From Candidatus Avedoeria danica (lineage in GTDB: Bacteria; Chloroflexota; Anaerolineae; Epilineales; Epilineaceae): a DNA stretch of 64,000 bases. Under the pieces are notes generated by a model. The model did no database searches, had not been told where the DNA came from, and saw only the letters and a program-made list of their open reading frames with translations. The position numbers and the translations under genes are program-made. This document shows, one piece after another, positions 41,852 through 52,322 of this stretch (the stretch's first letter is position 1; each line of letters opens with the position of its first letter). The DNA lies in NCBI GenBank assembly GCA_016703025.1, contig JADJCV010000003.1, positions 248,001 to 312,000 on the forward strand, in the 5' to 3' direction.

Positions 41852-43240
41852 TCACGCTGCGTCGACGGACCACGCCCGCACCAGCCGCCGCCGCTTGTCC
41901 GGCCCCGGCCGCTCCGGTCCGAGCGGCCTGACTTCGACGTCCGGCGGCCGCGCCCCGGCATCGATGAACGCCGCGCGCAGCCCTTCGGCCGCCCGCCCAC
42001 CGGCCGCGAGCGGCGCGATCGCCAGTTCGACGCGCCCCGCCGCCGTCTGCACGGCTCGCCACCCGACCGCTTCCGGCGCCGCGACGACGAACGCCCGCCG
42101 CAGCGCGTCGGCAAACACGGGCACCCGTCCGGCCGCCCCGTCGCCGATGAACACATCGTCCCGCCGCCCGTCGACCGCCGCCAGCGCCCGCCGCGGCGAA
42201 CCGCACGGGCAGGCGCGCGCCGCGGCGACGAGGACGTCGTCCAGGCGGTAGCGGATGACCGGCTGCGTCGCGCGGTGGAGGTCGGTGACGATCGGCACGA
42301 AGTGCGTGCCGGACGCTCGATGTGGATGGGCGCCCGCCGGCATGACCGCCGTCGCCGTGCCGCGATCCCCCGCGAGGTCGGCGGCCGTCCCGTCCAGCCA
42401 CTCCGGTTCGATCGCCACGATGTCCTCGTTGACGTGCAGCGTGCCGCGCCGGCACGTCGCGGCCAGGAACCCTTCCGTGGCCTGATAGACCTGGTGGACC
42501 GGGGCGCCGAACGCAGCGGCGATGCGGGCCTCGTCCGGCGGCTCGAGCGTCTCAGCGACGCTGATGACCTTGTGGGGCGCCATCCGCAGTCGCCCGCAGG
42601 CCGCCTCGTCTGCCAGCGCGGCCAGCAGCGACGGCGGCCCGACGAGGACGGTCGGGTCGAGCTCGGCCAGCGGCGCCAAGTGCGTCTCGAACGGTTGGCA
42701 CAGATCGAAGAACCGGAACCGGAGCCGCCGCGATCCGACGGCCTCGTAGAGCTGGCTGTTCGCCCGCAGGAAGAACGCCACGCGGTGCCGCGCCAGGATG
42801 CTGCCCGGCATCGTTCGCGCCAACACCGCTCCCGCCCACGCCGCCCGCTCCCGCGCGCTCGCGATGAACACCCCCCGCCGCCCGCTCGTCCCGCTCGACA
42901 GCCCGACCGCCAGGTCGCCGAGGAGCGGCGCGAAGTCACGCGACCGCTCGGCGTCCTCCGCCACCGCCAGCGCGTCCGCCAGCCGCACGCCGCATGTCGT
43001 CCATCGGTCGAACTCGGCCATGAGCATGCCCTTGTCGACGATCGGCCACGACCGCCAACTCTCGACATCCCATCCGGCGAGATGCGATCGATAGAACGGC
43101 GATGCCGCGACGACGTCCGGCAAGAACCGCCGCGCCCGCCGCTCCTGCCACCGCGCGACGCCGGCCGGCGTCCGCACCCGCGCGTCGAACGAGCGCGTAC
43201 GCAGGTACGTGGCGAGCAAGTGCGCCCCAGCCGTGGTCAA
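41852..43240 (-). CDS. Putative adenylate-forming enzyme (F390-synthetase/PaaK-like)
   Basis: 462 residues from a TTG at 43240 preceded by AAGGGGAA. The ANL-superfamily pattern is that of coenzyme F390 synthetase and phenylacetate-CoA ligase relatives: ASPFYRSHLAGWDVESW, WPIVDKGMLMAEFDRW, the phosphate loop LSSGTSGRRGVF, VYQATEGFLAATC, QPVIRYRLDDVL with the ribose-binding Asp, and ACPCGSPRRAL. A hypothetical adenylate-forming family with these features is known and uncharacterised. It would activate a carboxylate as acyl-AMP; substrate unknown. It follows the MBL-fold gene by 21 bp in the minus-strand cluster. Confidence 0.82.
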   Translation of the reverse strand: MTTAGAHLLATYLRTRSFDARVRTPAGVARWQERRARRFLPDVVAASPFYRSHLAGWDVESWRSWPIVDKGMLMAEFDRWTTCGVRLADALAVAEDAERSRDFAPLLGDLAVGLSSGTSGRRGVFIASARERAAWAGAVLARTMPGSILARHRVAFFLRANSQLYEAVGSRRLRFRFFDLCQPFETHLAPLAELDPTVLVGPPSLLAALADEAACGRLRMAPHKVISVAETLEPPDEARIAAAFGAPVHQVYQATEGFLAATCRRGTLHVNEDIVAIEPEWLDGTAADLAGDRGTATAVMPAGAHPHRASGTHFVPIVTDLHRATQPVIRYRLDDVLVAAARACPCGSPRRALAAVDGRRDDVFIGDGAAGRVPVFADALRRAFVVAAPEAVGWRAVQTAAGRVELAIAPLAAGGRAAEGLRAAFIDAGARPPDVEVRPLGPERPGPDKRRRLVRAWSVDAA

Positions 43241-43261
43241 CCCGCTTCCCCTTCCCGCGGC

Positions 43262-44218
43262 CTAGCATCCTCCCCCTCCCCCAGACTTGGGGGAGGGGAT
43301 CGGGGGGAGAGGGCCTCGTCGGCCTCGCCGCGGAAGCAGCGACCATCGCGAGGAGTCTGGAGAGGAAGGTCCCGGCGCCATCCACCCCACCCCCGCCGCC
43401 ACCTCCGCGCAATGCAGCGGCACCACCCGCACGGCGTCGCCCGTCGCCAGCACGTGCAGCGCGTCCAACGTCGCCCGCCATGCGCGGTGATCGGGCGAGA
43501 GCAGCCGGGCCAGCAGATGCAGGTCGTGCGGCGCCCGGATCGAGCGGCTGTGCCACGCCGCGTCGGCGGCGATGAGCGTCGGCCCGACGGACGCCGCTTC
43601 GAAGTACACGCCCAGTTGCCCCGCCGCATGCCCCGGCAGCGGCACGCCCCACAGCGTCGCGTCGCCCAGAATGTCGATCCCGCGGCCGAACGGCGCGACC
43701 TCCGGCGGCAGCGGCCGGAGCGCGCGCACGTCGTCCAGCGCATCGGCGCGGCTGCTGAAGTCGTCGGGCAGGAGCGCCGGGAGGTAGGCTTTGCGGACGG
43801 CGGCCAGCCCGCGCAGATCCGCCACCGCCGCCCACGCCGAGGCCGTGAAGACGATCCGTGCCCGCGGGAAGTCGCGCAGCCCGGCGATGTGGTCGCCGTG
43901 AAAGTGCGTCACGACGATCGTCCGGACGTCATCGGCCCGGATGCCCCGCGCCGCAAGCCGCTCGACGGCGGTCTCGCCCGACGGCATCGTCACCGGCGTC
44001 AGGAGGCGATACCCCATCTCCGGCCAGCGCGCCGTCGCCGCCATGAACCGCGGCGCGTACCCGGTGTCGACGAGCACGATGCCCGTGCGCGGGTGCTCGA
44101 TGACGCCGAACAGCGCCGGAAAGCGCAGCGGCCGCCACGACGCGTCGGGCCGGGTGACGCGCCCGGGGTGGGTGCAGTAGCCGGCGACGTCGAGGGCGAA
44201 AGGCAGCGGAGCGGTCAT
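43262..44218 (-). CDS. Metallo-beta-lactamase-fold hydrolase
   Basis: 318 residues. ATG 44218 overlaps the epimerase stop in ATGA. Metal motif THFHGDHIAGL (HxHxDH), followed by the later zinc ligands in LPGHAAGQLGVYFE and AADAAWH. N-terminal VDTGYAPRFM and IVLVDTGYA strand are typical. Likely substrate is an ester or thioester, as in many MBL-fold enzymes; this is inference. Odd feature: the last 17 or so residues (LPPIPSPKSGGGGGC) are encoded by repeat copy E read in reverse, so the protein tail has been supplied by the repeat. Confidence 0.88.
   Translation of the reverse strand: MTAPLPFALDVAGYCTHPGRVTRPDASWRPLRFPALFGVIEHPRTGIVLVDTGYAPRFMAATARWPEMGYRLLTPVTMPSGETAVERLAARGIRADDVRTIVVTHFHGDHIAGLRDFPRARIVFTASAWAAVADLRGLAAVRKAYLPALLPDDFSSRADALDDVRALRPLPPEVAPFGRGIDILGDATLWGVPLPGHAAGQLGVYFEAASVGPTLIAADAAWHSRSIRAPHDLHLLARLLSPDHRAWRATLDALHVLATGDAVRVVPLHCAEVAAGVGWMAPGPSSPDSSRWSLLPRRGRRGPLPPIPSPKSGGGGGC
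43265..43324 (+). repeat. Dispersed palindromic repeat, family 1, copy E
   Basis: GCATCCTCCCCCTCCCCCAG with the near-palindromic centre; the tail GAGAGGGCCTCGTCGG diverges from the usual GGCCTTAGGC. It overlaps the 3' end of the MBL-fold gene and encodes its C-terminal residues. Confidence 0.85.
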
Positions 44219-45261
44219 TGCGTGCCGTGTGTTCCGAACCGCTCGACGTCCGCGGGCCGCCCTGCACGCCACCATGCCACGAACCGCGCCAACCCGTCCT
44301 CGGCCGGCCGCCGCGGCGCCCAGCCGAGGTCGCGCCGCGCCGCGCCGATGTCCAGCGTTTGGCTCGTCGACAGAACGGCAACGGCGTACCGCGACAGCTG
44401 CGGCTCGCCGGGCCGCCGCAACGCGGCGTGGGCGATCTCGTTCGTCCAGCCGATGGCGAACGCGATGCGCTGCGGCAGGTGTCCGCGCGGCGGCGGCAGC
44501 TCGAGCGCCTCGGCAAGGCGCGCGATCATCGGCCAGATCGGAACCGGCGCGCCGTTCGAGACGTGGTAGGTCCGACCCCGCACGATGCCCTCGGGCGCCG
44601 TCGCCGCTGCGATGAGCGCATCCACCGCGTTGTCCACCACCGTCACGTCCGCCACCGCCCGCGCGTCGCCGATGACCGGCAGGCGCCCGCGTTCGAGCGC
44701 CGCCACGATCCGCGGCAGGACCGCGGTGTCGCCCGGCCCGATGAGCGCACGCGGCCGCAGCACGACCGCGGTGAGTCCTTCCGCCACGGCCGCGGCGATC
44801 AGCCCCTCGGCCGCGTGTTTGCTCGCGGCGTACCGCGTCGCCGGCCGCGGCAACGGATCGCCCTCATGCACGGCCAGGCGGTCCCGCCACCGGAAGCACA
44901 CGCTGGGGGAGGAGACGTGGACCAGCCGCCCGACGCGGCCTTCCCGGCAGGCGGCGATGACGGCGGCCGTGCCGACGACGTTCGCGGCACGGAACGCAGC
45001 CATCGGGCCGAACGGGGTCGACAGCGCGGCGCAGTGGAACACGACATCGGCCGATCGACAGATGTCGTTCAGCGGCGCCCCCGCCCGATGCGCGTCGTCC
45101 ATCGCCAGGTCGTGCCGCATGAACGGCACGCCGGCCGCCTCGAGCGCCGCCCCGGCCGCCTGATCGCGCCCGAGCCCGACGACGGACCAGCCGTCGGCTG
45201 CCAGTCGCCGTGCCAGGTGGCCGCCGAGGAAACCGGTGGCGCCGGTGACGACGGCGCGCAT
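44215..45261 (-). CDS. NAD-dependent epimerase/reductase (extended SDR)
   Basis: 348 residues. Rossmann motif VVTGATGFLGGHLARRL at the N-terminus, ADVVFHCAALSTPFGPMAAF, VHVSSPSVCF and the catalytic YAASKHAAE (YxxxK), then VVLRPRALIGPGDTAVLPRI and VADVTVVDNAVDAL. The pattern fits 3-beta-hydroxysteroid dehydrogenase-type extended SDRs, including the OleD-like ketoreductases, so reduction of a beta-keto acid from the clustered condensing enzyme is possible but not shown. Its ATG shares one base with the ATP-grasp stop, and its stop overlaps the MBL gene, so the three are coupled. Confidence 0.88.
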   Translation of the reverse strand: MRAVVTGATGFLGGHLARRLAADGWSVVGLGRDQAAGAALEAAGVPFMRHDLAMDDAHRAGAPLNDICRSADVVFHCAALSTPFGPMAAFRAANVVGTAAVIAACREGRVGRLVHVSSPSVCFRWRDRLAVHEGDPLPRPATRYAASKHAAEGLIAAAVAEGLTAVVLRPRALIGPGDTAVLPRIVAALERGRLPVIGDARAVADVTVVDNAVDALIAAATAPEGIVRGRTYHVSNGAPVPIWPMIARLAEALELPPPRGHLPQRIAFAIGWTNEIAHAALRRPGEPQLSRYAVAVLSTSQTLDIGAARRDLGWAPRRPAEDGLARFVAWWRAGRPADVERFGTHGTQ

Positions 45262-46589
45262 CACGCCGCCCCGACCGTGTCGAAATCGGCGCGCCCGTCC
45301 GTCCACTCGTCGGCGTCGACGCCCTTGCCGCCGCCCTTGCCGACTGGGCCGGTGACCGCCTCGCCGTCCCAGCGCATGTCCACCGTCATCGCGTCCGCCA
45401 CGCCGATACCGTGGCGCACGGCGCGAGCGACGCATTCGACGAGCGCCAAGGGCTGCGCGATCGCCGGGCGGACGTCGCCGCGGCGGGCGAACGCGTCACG
45501 GCCGCTCGCCAGGGCGGTCAACGCAATTCGGCGACGGTCGGAATCGCCTGACCAGCCGGGCAGGCCCAACCACACGGCCGACTTGATGGCCGTCACGGCG
45601 CCGATCACGGGTCGAACGACGTCGGATGGTGTCGGGGCAAGGCCGGCGGCGGCCAGGATCGCGGTGCCGAGGGACGGATCCCCCTGCCACAGGTTCGCGC
45701 CGCTCGTCGCCCGCGGATTGCACTCGACCGCGTACAGGCCGACCGATGCGTCGCGGAGCTCTCCAAGCGTCGTGTCGCCATTGTTGCCGCCATCGACATC
45801 GCCTTCGATGAAATCGAACGAGACCTGTCCCGTCAACCGTTCCGCCCCGCACAGCCGCCGCACCCAAGCCTCGGCCGCCGCGTGCTCGATCGCCTCGAGC
45901 ACGACCGCGGCCCGGCTGTAGACGATGTCGGGCCAACAAGCGCTGTGGGCGATCACCTCGCCGTCGCGCACGATGCTGTACGTGCACAAGCCGCGACCGT
46001 GCACGCGCGCCTGCGCCACCCACGGCGCCGCCGCCGTCGGCCGGACGCGCCGCCGTACGACGTCCGCGGAGGCGCCGATGAGCGCTGCCGTGGCGAAGCG
46101 CGACCAGACCGGCTTGAAGACCCAGCGCCCCGCCGGACCGTCGGCCAGGACCGCCTCGACTTCGTCGGCCGACGCGAGGCGGTGCGTCGACGGCACCGCC
46201 AGGCCGTGGCGCAGCGCCGTCTCGGCGAACGCAGCTTTGTCGTGGATCCGCGCGACGGCATCGGCGGCCGGGGCGACGAGGCGGCAGCCGGGCGGCAGCA
46301 GTCCGGGGCGGGCCGCGATCACGGCGGCCAGCCAGAAGCCCTCCTCACACAGCGGCACCACGGCGTCCGCGCACTCCGTCCGCACCAGGTCCGCCACCGC
46401 CGACGCGAACGCCCATGCCCCGGCGCGCGGCGCCGGCAGCCGGACGGTGCGCGCCACGGCCCGCGACCAGCGCGCGGGCGGCCAGCGCCACGCGTCGGCG
46501 GCCACCACGCGCGCGCCGGCGGCGGCCAGCGAGCGGGCGATGTCACAGGCGACGGGGGCGCGGGCGCCGAGGAGGAGGACGGTGGGCAT
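45261..46589 (-). CDS. ATP-grasp-fold enzyme
   Basis: 442 residues from ATG 46589. N-terminal Rossmann-like PTVLLLGARAPVACDIARSL, pre-ATP-grasp part ADAVVPLCEEGFWLAAVI, the ATP-binding region PAGRWVFKPVWSRFATAALI, and the catalytic end LTGQVSFDFIEG ... YAVECNPRATSGANLW, with the metal-binding Glu-x-Asn. It is related to carbamoyl-phosphate-synthase-like ligases that join a carboxylate to an amine or another nucleophile through acyl phosphate. A C-terminal extension (about 100 residues) has no recognisable motif. First gene of the cluster; the divergent mutase gene begins 153 bp away. Confidence 0.85.
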   Translation of the reverse strand: MPTVLLLGARAPVACDIARSLAAAGARVVAADAWRWPPARWSRAVARTVRLPAPRAGAWAFASAVADLVRTECADAVVPLCEEGFWLAAVIAARPGLLPPGCRLVAPAADAVARIHDKAAFAETALRHGLAVPSTHRLASADEVEAVLADGPAGRWVFKPVWSRFATAALIGASADVVRRRVRPTAAAPWVAQARVHGRGLCTYSIVRDGEVIAHSACWPDIVYSRAAVVLEAIEHAAAEAWVRRLCGAERLTGQVSFDFIEGDVDGGNNGDTTLGELRDASVGLYAVECNPRATSGANLWQGDPSLGTAILAAAGLAPTPSDVVRPVIGAVTAIKSAVWLGLPGWSGDSDRRRIALTALASGRDAFARRGDVRPAIAQPLALVECVARAVRHGIGVADAMTVDMRWDGEAVTGPVGKGGGKGVDADEWTDGRADFDTVGAA

Positions 46590-46741
46590 GGGGCGAAGTG
46601 TAGTCGAGCGGACGCAAAGGCCGGTGTGGTGGCGGGTCACACCCCCACCCCCGACGCTGCTCCCCGTCGGAACCGTATCCCGATGGGCCAAAACACCCCC
46701 ACCAGACAGCACTTTCACCGACCGAGTGGTACAGTAGCCGC

Positions 46742-48459
<1,718 letters not shown>

Positions 48460-48463
<4 letters not shown>

Positions 48464-48483
48464 GGGCACGGCGCGCCGTGCCC
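48460..48483. repeat. Palindromic repeat family 2, copy 3, overlapping the mutase stop
   Basis: GTAG followed by GGGCACGGCGCGCCGTGCCC (48464-48483), a perfect palindrome with centre CGCG instead of CATG. The TAG of the GTAG end is the stop codon of the mutase gene (48461-48463). Confidence 0.85.
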
Positions 48484-48523
48484 GTACCGAACGGAATGAC
48501 GACCCCAACGAACGGATGCATCC

Positions 48524-48964
48524 ATGATCAGCCCGAACCACCCGATCCGCATCCACCATATCGCCGTCGTCGTTCCCGACACCGCCGCCGCCCTCGCCTT
48601 CTGGCGCGACGGCCTCGGCCTTGCCGTCGGCGGTGTCCACGACGAGCCGGCCCAGGGCGTCGCCGTCACGTTCCTCCCGGTCGGCGAGGGGGCGATCGAG
48701 CTCGTCGAGCCGACGGACGCGGCGTCCGGCATCGCCCGCTTCCTGGGGAGCCGCGGCCCGGGGATGCACCACGTCTGCCTCGAGGTGGACGACCTCGATG
48801 CGGCCGTCGCCCACCTCAAGGCACGGAACGTGCGGCTGATCACCGAGGCGCCCATCACCAACAGCAGCGGGCGCCGGCTGATCTTCGTCCACCCGGCCGC
48901 AGCGGGCGGCGTGCTCGTCGAGTTGTACGATGCCGTGGGCGACGACGCATCCAATCGGCCGTGA
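48524..48964 (+). CDS. mce: Methylmalonyl-CoA epimerase
   Basis: 146 residues, two-module vicinal-oxygen-chelate fold. It interconverts (S)- and (R)-methylmalonyl-CoA, linking the carboxylase product to the mutase. The metal ligands are in IRIHHIAVVV, GPGMHHVCLEVDDLDAAV and GGVLVELYD. Typical motifs FWRDGLGL and LITEAPITNSSGRRLIFVHP are present. It starts 60 bp after the mutase stop on the same strand, with the palindromic repeat between them, so co-transcription is likely. Confidence 0.93.
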   Translation: MISPNHPIRIHHIAVVVPDTAAALAFWRDGLGLAVGGVHDEPAQGVAVTFLPVGEGAIELVEPTDAASGIARFLGSRGPGMHHVCLEVDDLDAAVAHLKARNVRLITEAPITNSSGRRLIFVHPAAAGGVLVELYDAVGDDASNRP

Positions 48965-49206
48965 GCGGTGTCGAAGTGGGTGACACATCGCCACGGCGTG
49001 CCGATAGCGTTGGGCAATCGGCGGCGGCGCGGCGGAAACGTCACCGTTTTGGGTCCTTCGCTTGTCGGTATCATGGTCGGCGGGTTCGCCGACAACGGCG
49101 TCCGGCCACCGGCGGCGCGGACGAATCGACGATTCCGGTGTTAATGCAGGATGGATCGGCTGGCGGATAGCCTTGACCGACCGAATCGGACGGAGGTGAG
49201 CACGTC

Positions 49207-52053
49207 GTGGGCCGCACATGGAACAGCACACCGATCACGAACGATGCCGCACCGGCAAGCGCCGGTCGATCGGCCGCGGCCGCCGCTCTCGCTGTCGGCC
49301 TCGCGCTCGCACTCATCGCGCCCGGGCGAACGCCGCCCGCCGGGCGCGCCGCGGGCGACGGGCCTTCATCGGCCGGGTACACGAACTTCGAAACCGAGCC
49401 GGTCCGGCCGCTCGCCCTCGCCGCGGACGGGCGCCACCTCTTTGCCCTGAACACCGCCGACGATCGACTCGAGGTCTTCCGCGTCGCCCCGGATGGTCTC
49501 CATCCGCTCGCCGAGATCGTCGTCGGCCTTCGGCCGGTGGCCATCGCGCTGCGGGGCGACCAGGCGTGGGTCGTCAACCACCTGTCCGACGCCGTCTCGG
49601 TCGTCGACGTGCGCGATCCGGCGGCGCCGCGCGTGGTTCACACGCTCGCCGTCGGCGACGAGCCGCGCGACATCGTCATCGCCGGGCCGAACCACGACCG
49701 CGTCTTCGTGGCGGCCGCGTGGCGCGCCAACCTGACGAAGGCCGGCGCCGGGCGGGCGGGCGTCTGGATTTTCGACGCCAAGGCGCCGACGCTCGCACCG
49801 CGGACGGTCCAGCTCTTCGGCCAGAAGCCGCGCGCCCTGGCCACCGGCGCCGACGGGACGCGCGTGTACGCCGCGGTCTTCGCCTCGGGCAACCGCACGA
49901 GCGTCGTCCATGAGAACGCCGTCGCCGAGCGCGGCGTGCCGTTGCCGACCGTCATCAGCACGACGGTGCTGGCCACGCCGCCGCCGACCGGGCTCATGGT
50001 CAAGCGGACCGGCAGCAGCTGGGTGGACGATGTCGGCGGCGACTGGACGGCGAACGTGCCGTTCAACCTGCCGGACAAGGACGTGTTCGTGCTGGATGCC
50101 GCCGCTCTCCAGCCGACCGTCCTCGAAACGTGGTCGACCGTCGGGACGATGCTGTTCAACATGGCCGTGCATCCGACGAGCGGCGAGGTCTGGGTGGCGA
50201 ACAGCGACGCCCGCAACCACACCCGCTTCGAGCCCGTCCTGCGCGGCGACACGTGGTCGCATCGGATCACCCGCCTCGCGCCGCGCGCCGCGCCCGTCGT
50301 CGCCAACTTGAACGGCCACATCGACCACGGCGTCTCGCCCGGACCGGACGCGGAGCGGGCGCGGACGCTCGCCCAGCCGCTCGACCTCGTGTTCGCACCC
50401 GACGGCCGGACGGCGTACGTGGCGGCGTTCCAGTCGGCGCAGGTTGGCGTGCTCGACTCCGTCGGCAACGTCGTGGCCCGCATCCCGGTCGGCTTCGGTC
50501 CGGGCGGCTTGGCGCTCGATGCCGCCGGCGGACGCCTGTACGTCCTCAACCACTTGGCGCTCTCGATCAGCACCGTCGACACCGCCACCCGCACCGTCAT
50601 CGCCACGACGCCGCTGGCCTACGACCCGACGCCGGCGGTCATCCGCGCCGGCCGACCGCTGTTCTACGACGCCGCGCGCACGAGCGGGCACGGCGACATG
50701 GCGTGCTCGAGCTGCCACGTCTTCGGCGATCTCGACAGCCTGGCCTGGGACCTCGGCGACCCGACGGGCAAAGTCGACGCGATGCCGTTCGGCCTCACCC
50801 ACCCGGACGCGCGCCTCAAGCCGCGCAACTTCAAGTTCCACCCGATGAAGGGCGCGATGGTCACGCAATCGTTCCGCGGCATGGCCGGCGCCGGGCCGAT
50901 GCACTGGCGGGCCGACCGATTCGCCGACGGCCCGCAGCCGACGAACGAACACGCCAGCTTCCTGAAGTTCCGCCCCGCGTTCCAGAGCCTGAACGGCATG
51001 GCCGAGCCGATCAGCGAAGCCGAGATGGATGCGTTTGCCACGTTCGTCCTGACGATCCACTACCCGCCCAACCCGCTGCAGAACCTGGACCGCTCGCGAA
51101 CCGCCGAGCAGCAGGCCGGCTTCGATCTCTTCACGGGCGACAACAAGATCGACAGCGGCCTCACGAACTGCGCCGGCTGCCACACGATGCCGCTTGGCAC
51201 GAACAAGCGGGTGAACTTCGAGGGCAACCGCACGAATCAGGACTTCAAAGCGCCGCACCTGCGCAACATCTACGACAAGGTCGGCCGGTTCGACGTGCCG
51301 GGCGATCAGGTCAGCGGCTTCGGCTTCACCCACGACGGCGCGGTGGACACGGTGGCCCACTTCCTGGAAGGCGATGTCTTCTCGTTCCCCGGCGCCGACG
51401 GTGAGGCGATCGCCGCCCGGCAGCGCGAGGTCGAGGCCTTCGTGCTGGCGTTCGACACCGGCATGGCCCCCGCCGTCGGCGCCCAGTTCACGCTGCGCAG
51501 CGCCGTCGAAGCGATCGGCAACCCCCGCCTCACGACCGTGCTCCAGCGCGCCGCCGCCGGCGACTGCGATCTCGTGGCCCATGCCCGCGTGGACGGGCGA
51601 GAGCGCGGTTGGCTGAGCTGGCAAGGCCAGTGGTATCCGGACGGTGCCGAGCCGACGACGACGTTCGACGACCTTGTCGCGCGGGCCGCGCCGGACCGCG
51701 AGCTGACGCTGCTCTGCACGCCGCCCGGCGACGGTCCGCGCAGCGCCGTCGACCGCGACCTCGACGGCTGGCGCGACGGCGACGAACGGTCCGCCGGCAC
51801 GTCGCCGACCGACCCGGCCAGCCATCCGGCCGGCGATCCACCACCGGTGCCGTGGCGGACGATCGTACCCACGACGCCGAGCGCCTCACCGACCAGCGCC
51901 TCACCGACCAGCGGCACGCCCGCGACACCGACCACGCCTCGCCCCTCGGCCACGCCGGGGCCGACGCTTGGCCCAACGCCGCGGCCCACGCCGGTCGGGA
52001 TCCTCTACCTGCCGAAGGCCGAGTTGGTGCGCGACCACGAGGGCGCCCCGTGA
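49207..52053 (+). CDS. Secreted YVTN-propeller/di-haem cytochrome c peroxidase-like protein
   Basis: 948 residues from GTG 49207, with GGAGGT nine bases upstream. Signal sequence AAAALAVGLALALIAPG. An N-terminal seven-blade-type propeller (residues about 55-470; DRLEVFRVA, DAVSVVDVRDP, GRTAYVAAFQSAQVGVLDS, GRLYVLNHLALSISTVDTAT) is fused to a cytochrome c peroxidase-like region with two CxxCH haem sites: CSSCHVF (about residue 500) and CAGCHTM (about residue 659). Further along, MAGAGPMHWRAD and NFEGNRTNQDFKAPHLRNIY are as in the family. The C-terminus has a Thr-Pro linker and ILYLPKAELVRD, the Chloroflexota LP tail. Likely extracellular redox protein; substrate unknown. Confidence 0.88.
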   Translation: MGRTWNSTPITNDAAPASAGRSAAAAALAVGLALALIAPGRTPPAGRAAGDGPSSAGYTNFETEPVRPLALAADGRHLFALNTADDRLEVFRVAPDGLHPLAEIVVGLRPVAIALRGDQAWVVNHLSDAVSVVDVRDPAAPRVVHTLAVGDEPRDIVIAGPNHDRVFVAAAWRANLTKAGAGRAGVWIFDAKAPTLAPRTVQLFGQKPRALATGADGTRVYAAVFASGNRTSVVHENAVAERGVPLPTVISTTVLATPPPTGLMVKRTGSSWVDDVGGDWTANVPFNLPDKDVFVLDAAALQPTVLETWSTVGTMLFNMAVHPTSGEVWVANSDARNHTRFEPVLRGDTWSHRITRLAPRAAPVVANLNGHIDHGVSPGPDAERARTLAQPLDLVFAPDGRTAYVAAFQSAQVGVLDSVGNVVARIPVGFGPGGLALDAAGGRLYVLNHLALSISTVDTATRTVIATTPLAYDPTPAVIRAGRPLFYDAARTSGHGDMACSSCHVFGDLDSLAWDLGDPTGKVDAMPFGLTHPDARLKPRNFKFHPMKGAMVTQSFRGMAGAGPMHWRADRFADGPQPTNEHASFLKFRPAFQSLNGMAEPISEAEMDAFATFVLTIHYPPNPLQNLDRSRTAEQQAGFDLFTGDNKIDSGLTNCAGCHTMPLGTNKRVNFEGNRTNQDFKAPHLRNIYDKVGRFDVPGDQVSGFGFTHDGAVDTVAHFLEGDVFSFPGADGEAIAARQREVEAFVLAFDTGMAPAVGAQFTLRSAVEAIGNPRLTTVLQRAAAGDCDLVAHARVDGRERGWLSWQGQWYPDGAEPTTTFDDLVARAAPDRELTLLCTPPGDGPRSAVDRDLDGWRDGDERSAGTSPTDPASHPAGDPPPVPWRTIVPTTPSASPTSASPTSGTPATPTTPRPSATPGPTLGPTPRPTPVGILYLPKAELVRDHEGAP

Positions 52054-52322
52054 CGGGCCATGCCGGGCGCCGCAGCGCGTCGTCCATGCGGTCATGGTCT
52101 GAACGCTGGCCGACGGAGACACGTTGCACGTGTGTCGATCGTACGCAATCATCAGTTGCGCGCCCGACCATCGGTCAGCCCGGCGGACCTTTGGTGTGCG
52201 GACCGTTGGTGCGCGGAGTGTCCACAAAGATGGGGTTCGCGTCGGCACAGCATCGTGCTGCGCCGGCTGGAGATGGGTCACGGCGCCCGGACCACCGTGG
52301 CATGCCTGAAAGGAGGCACCCT

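Noticed and set aside
39209..45261. Complete OleABCD olefin pathway
   Set aside because: KAS III and SDR fit OleA and OleD, but there is no OleB hydrolase and the ligase is of the PaaK/F390 type, not OleC.
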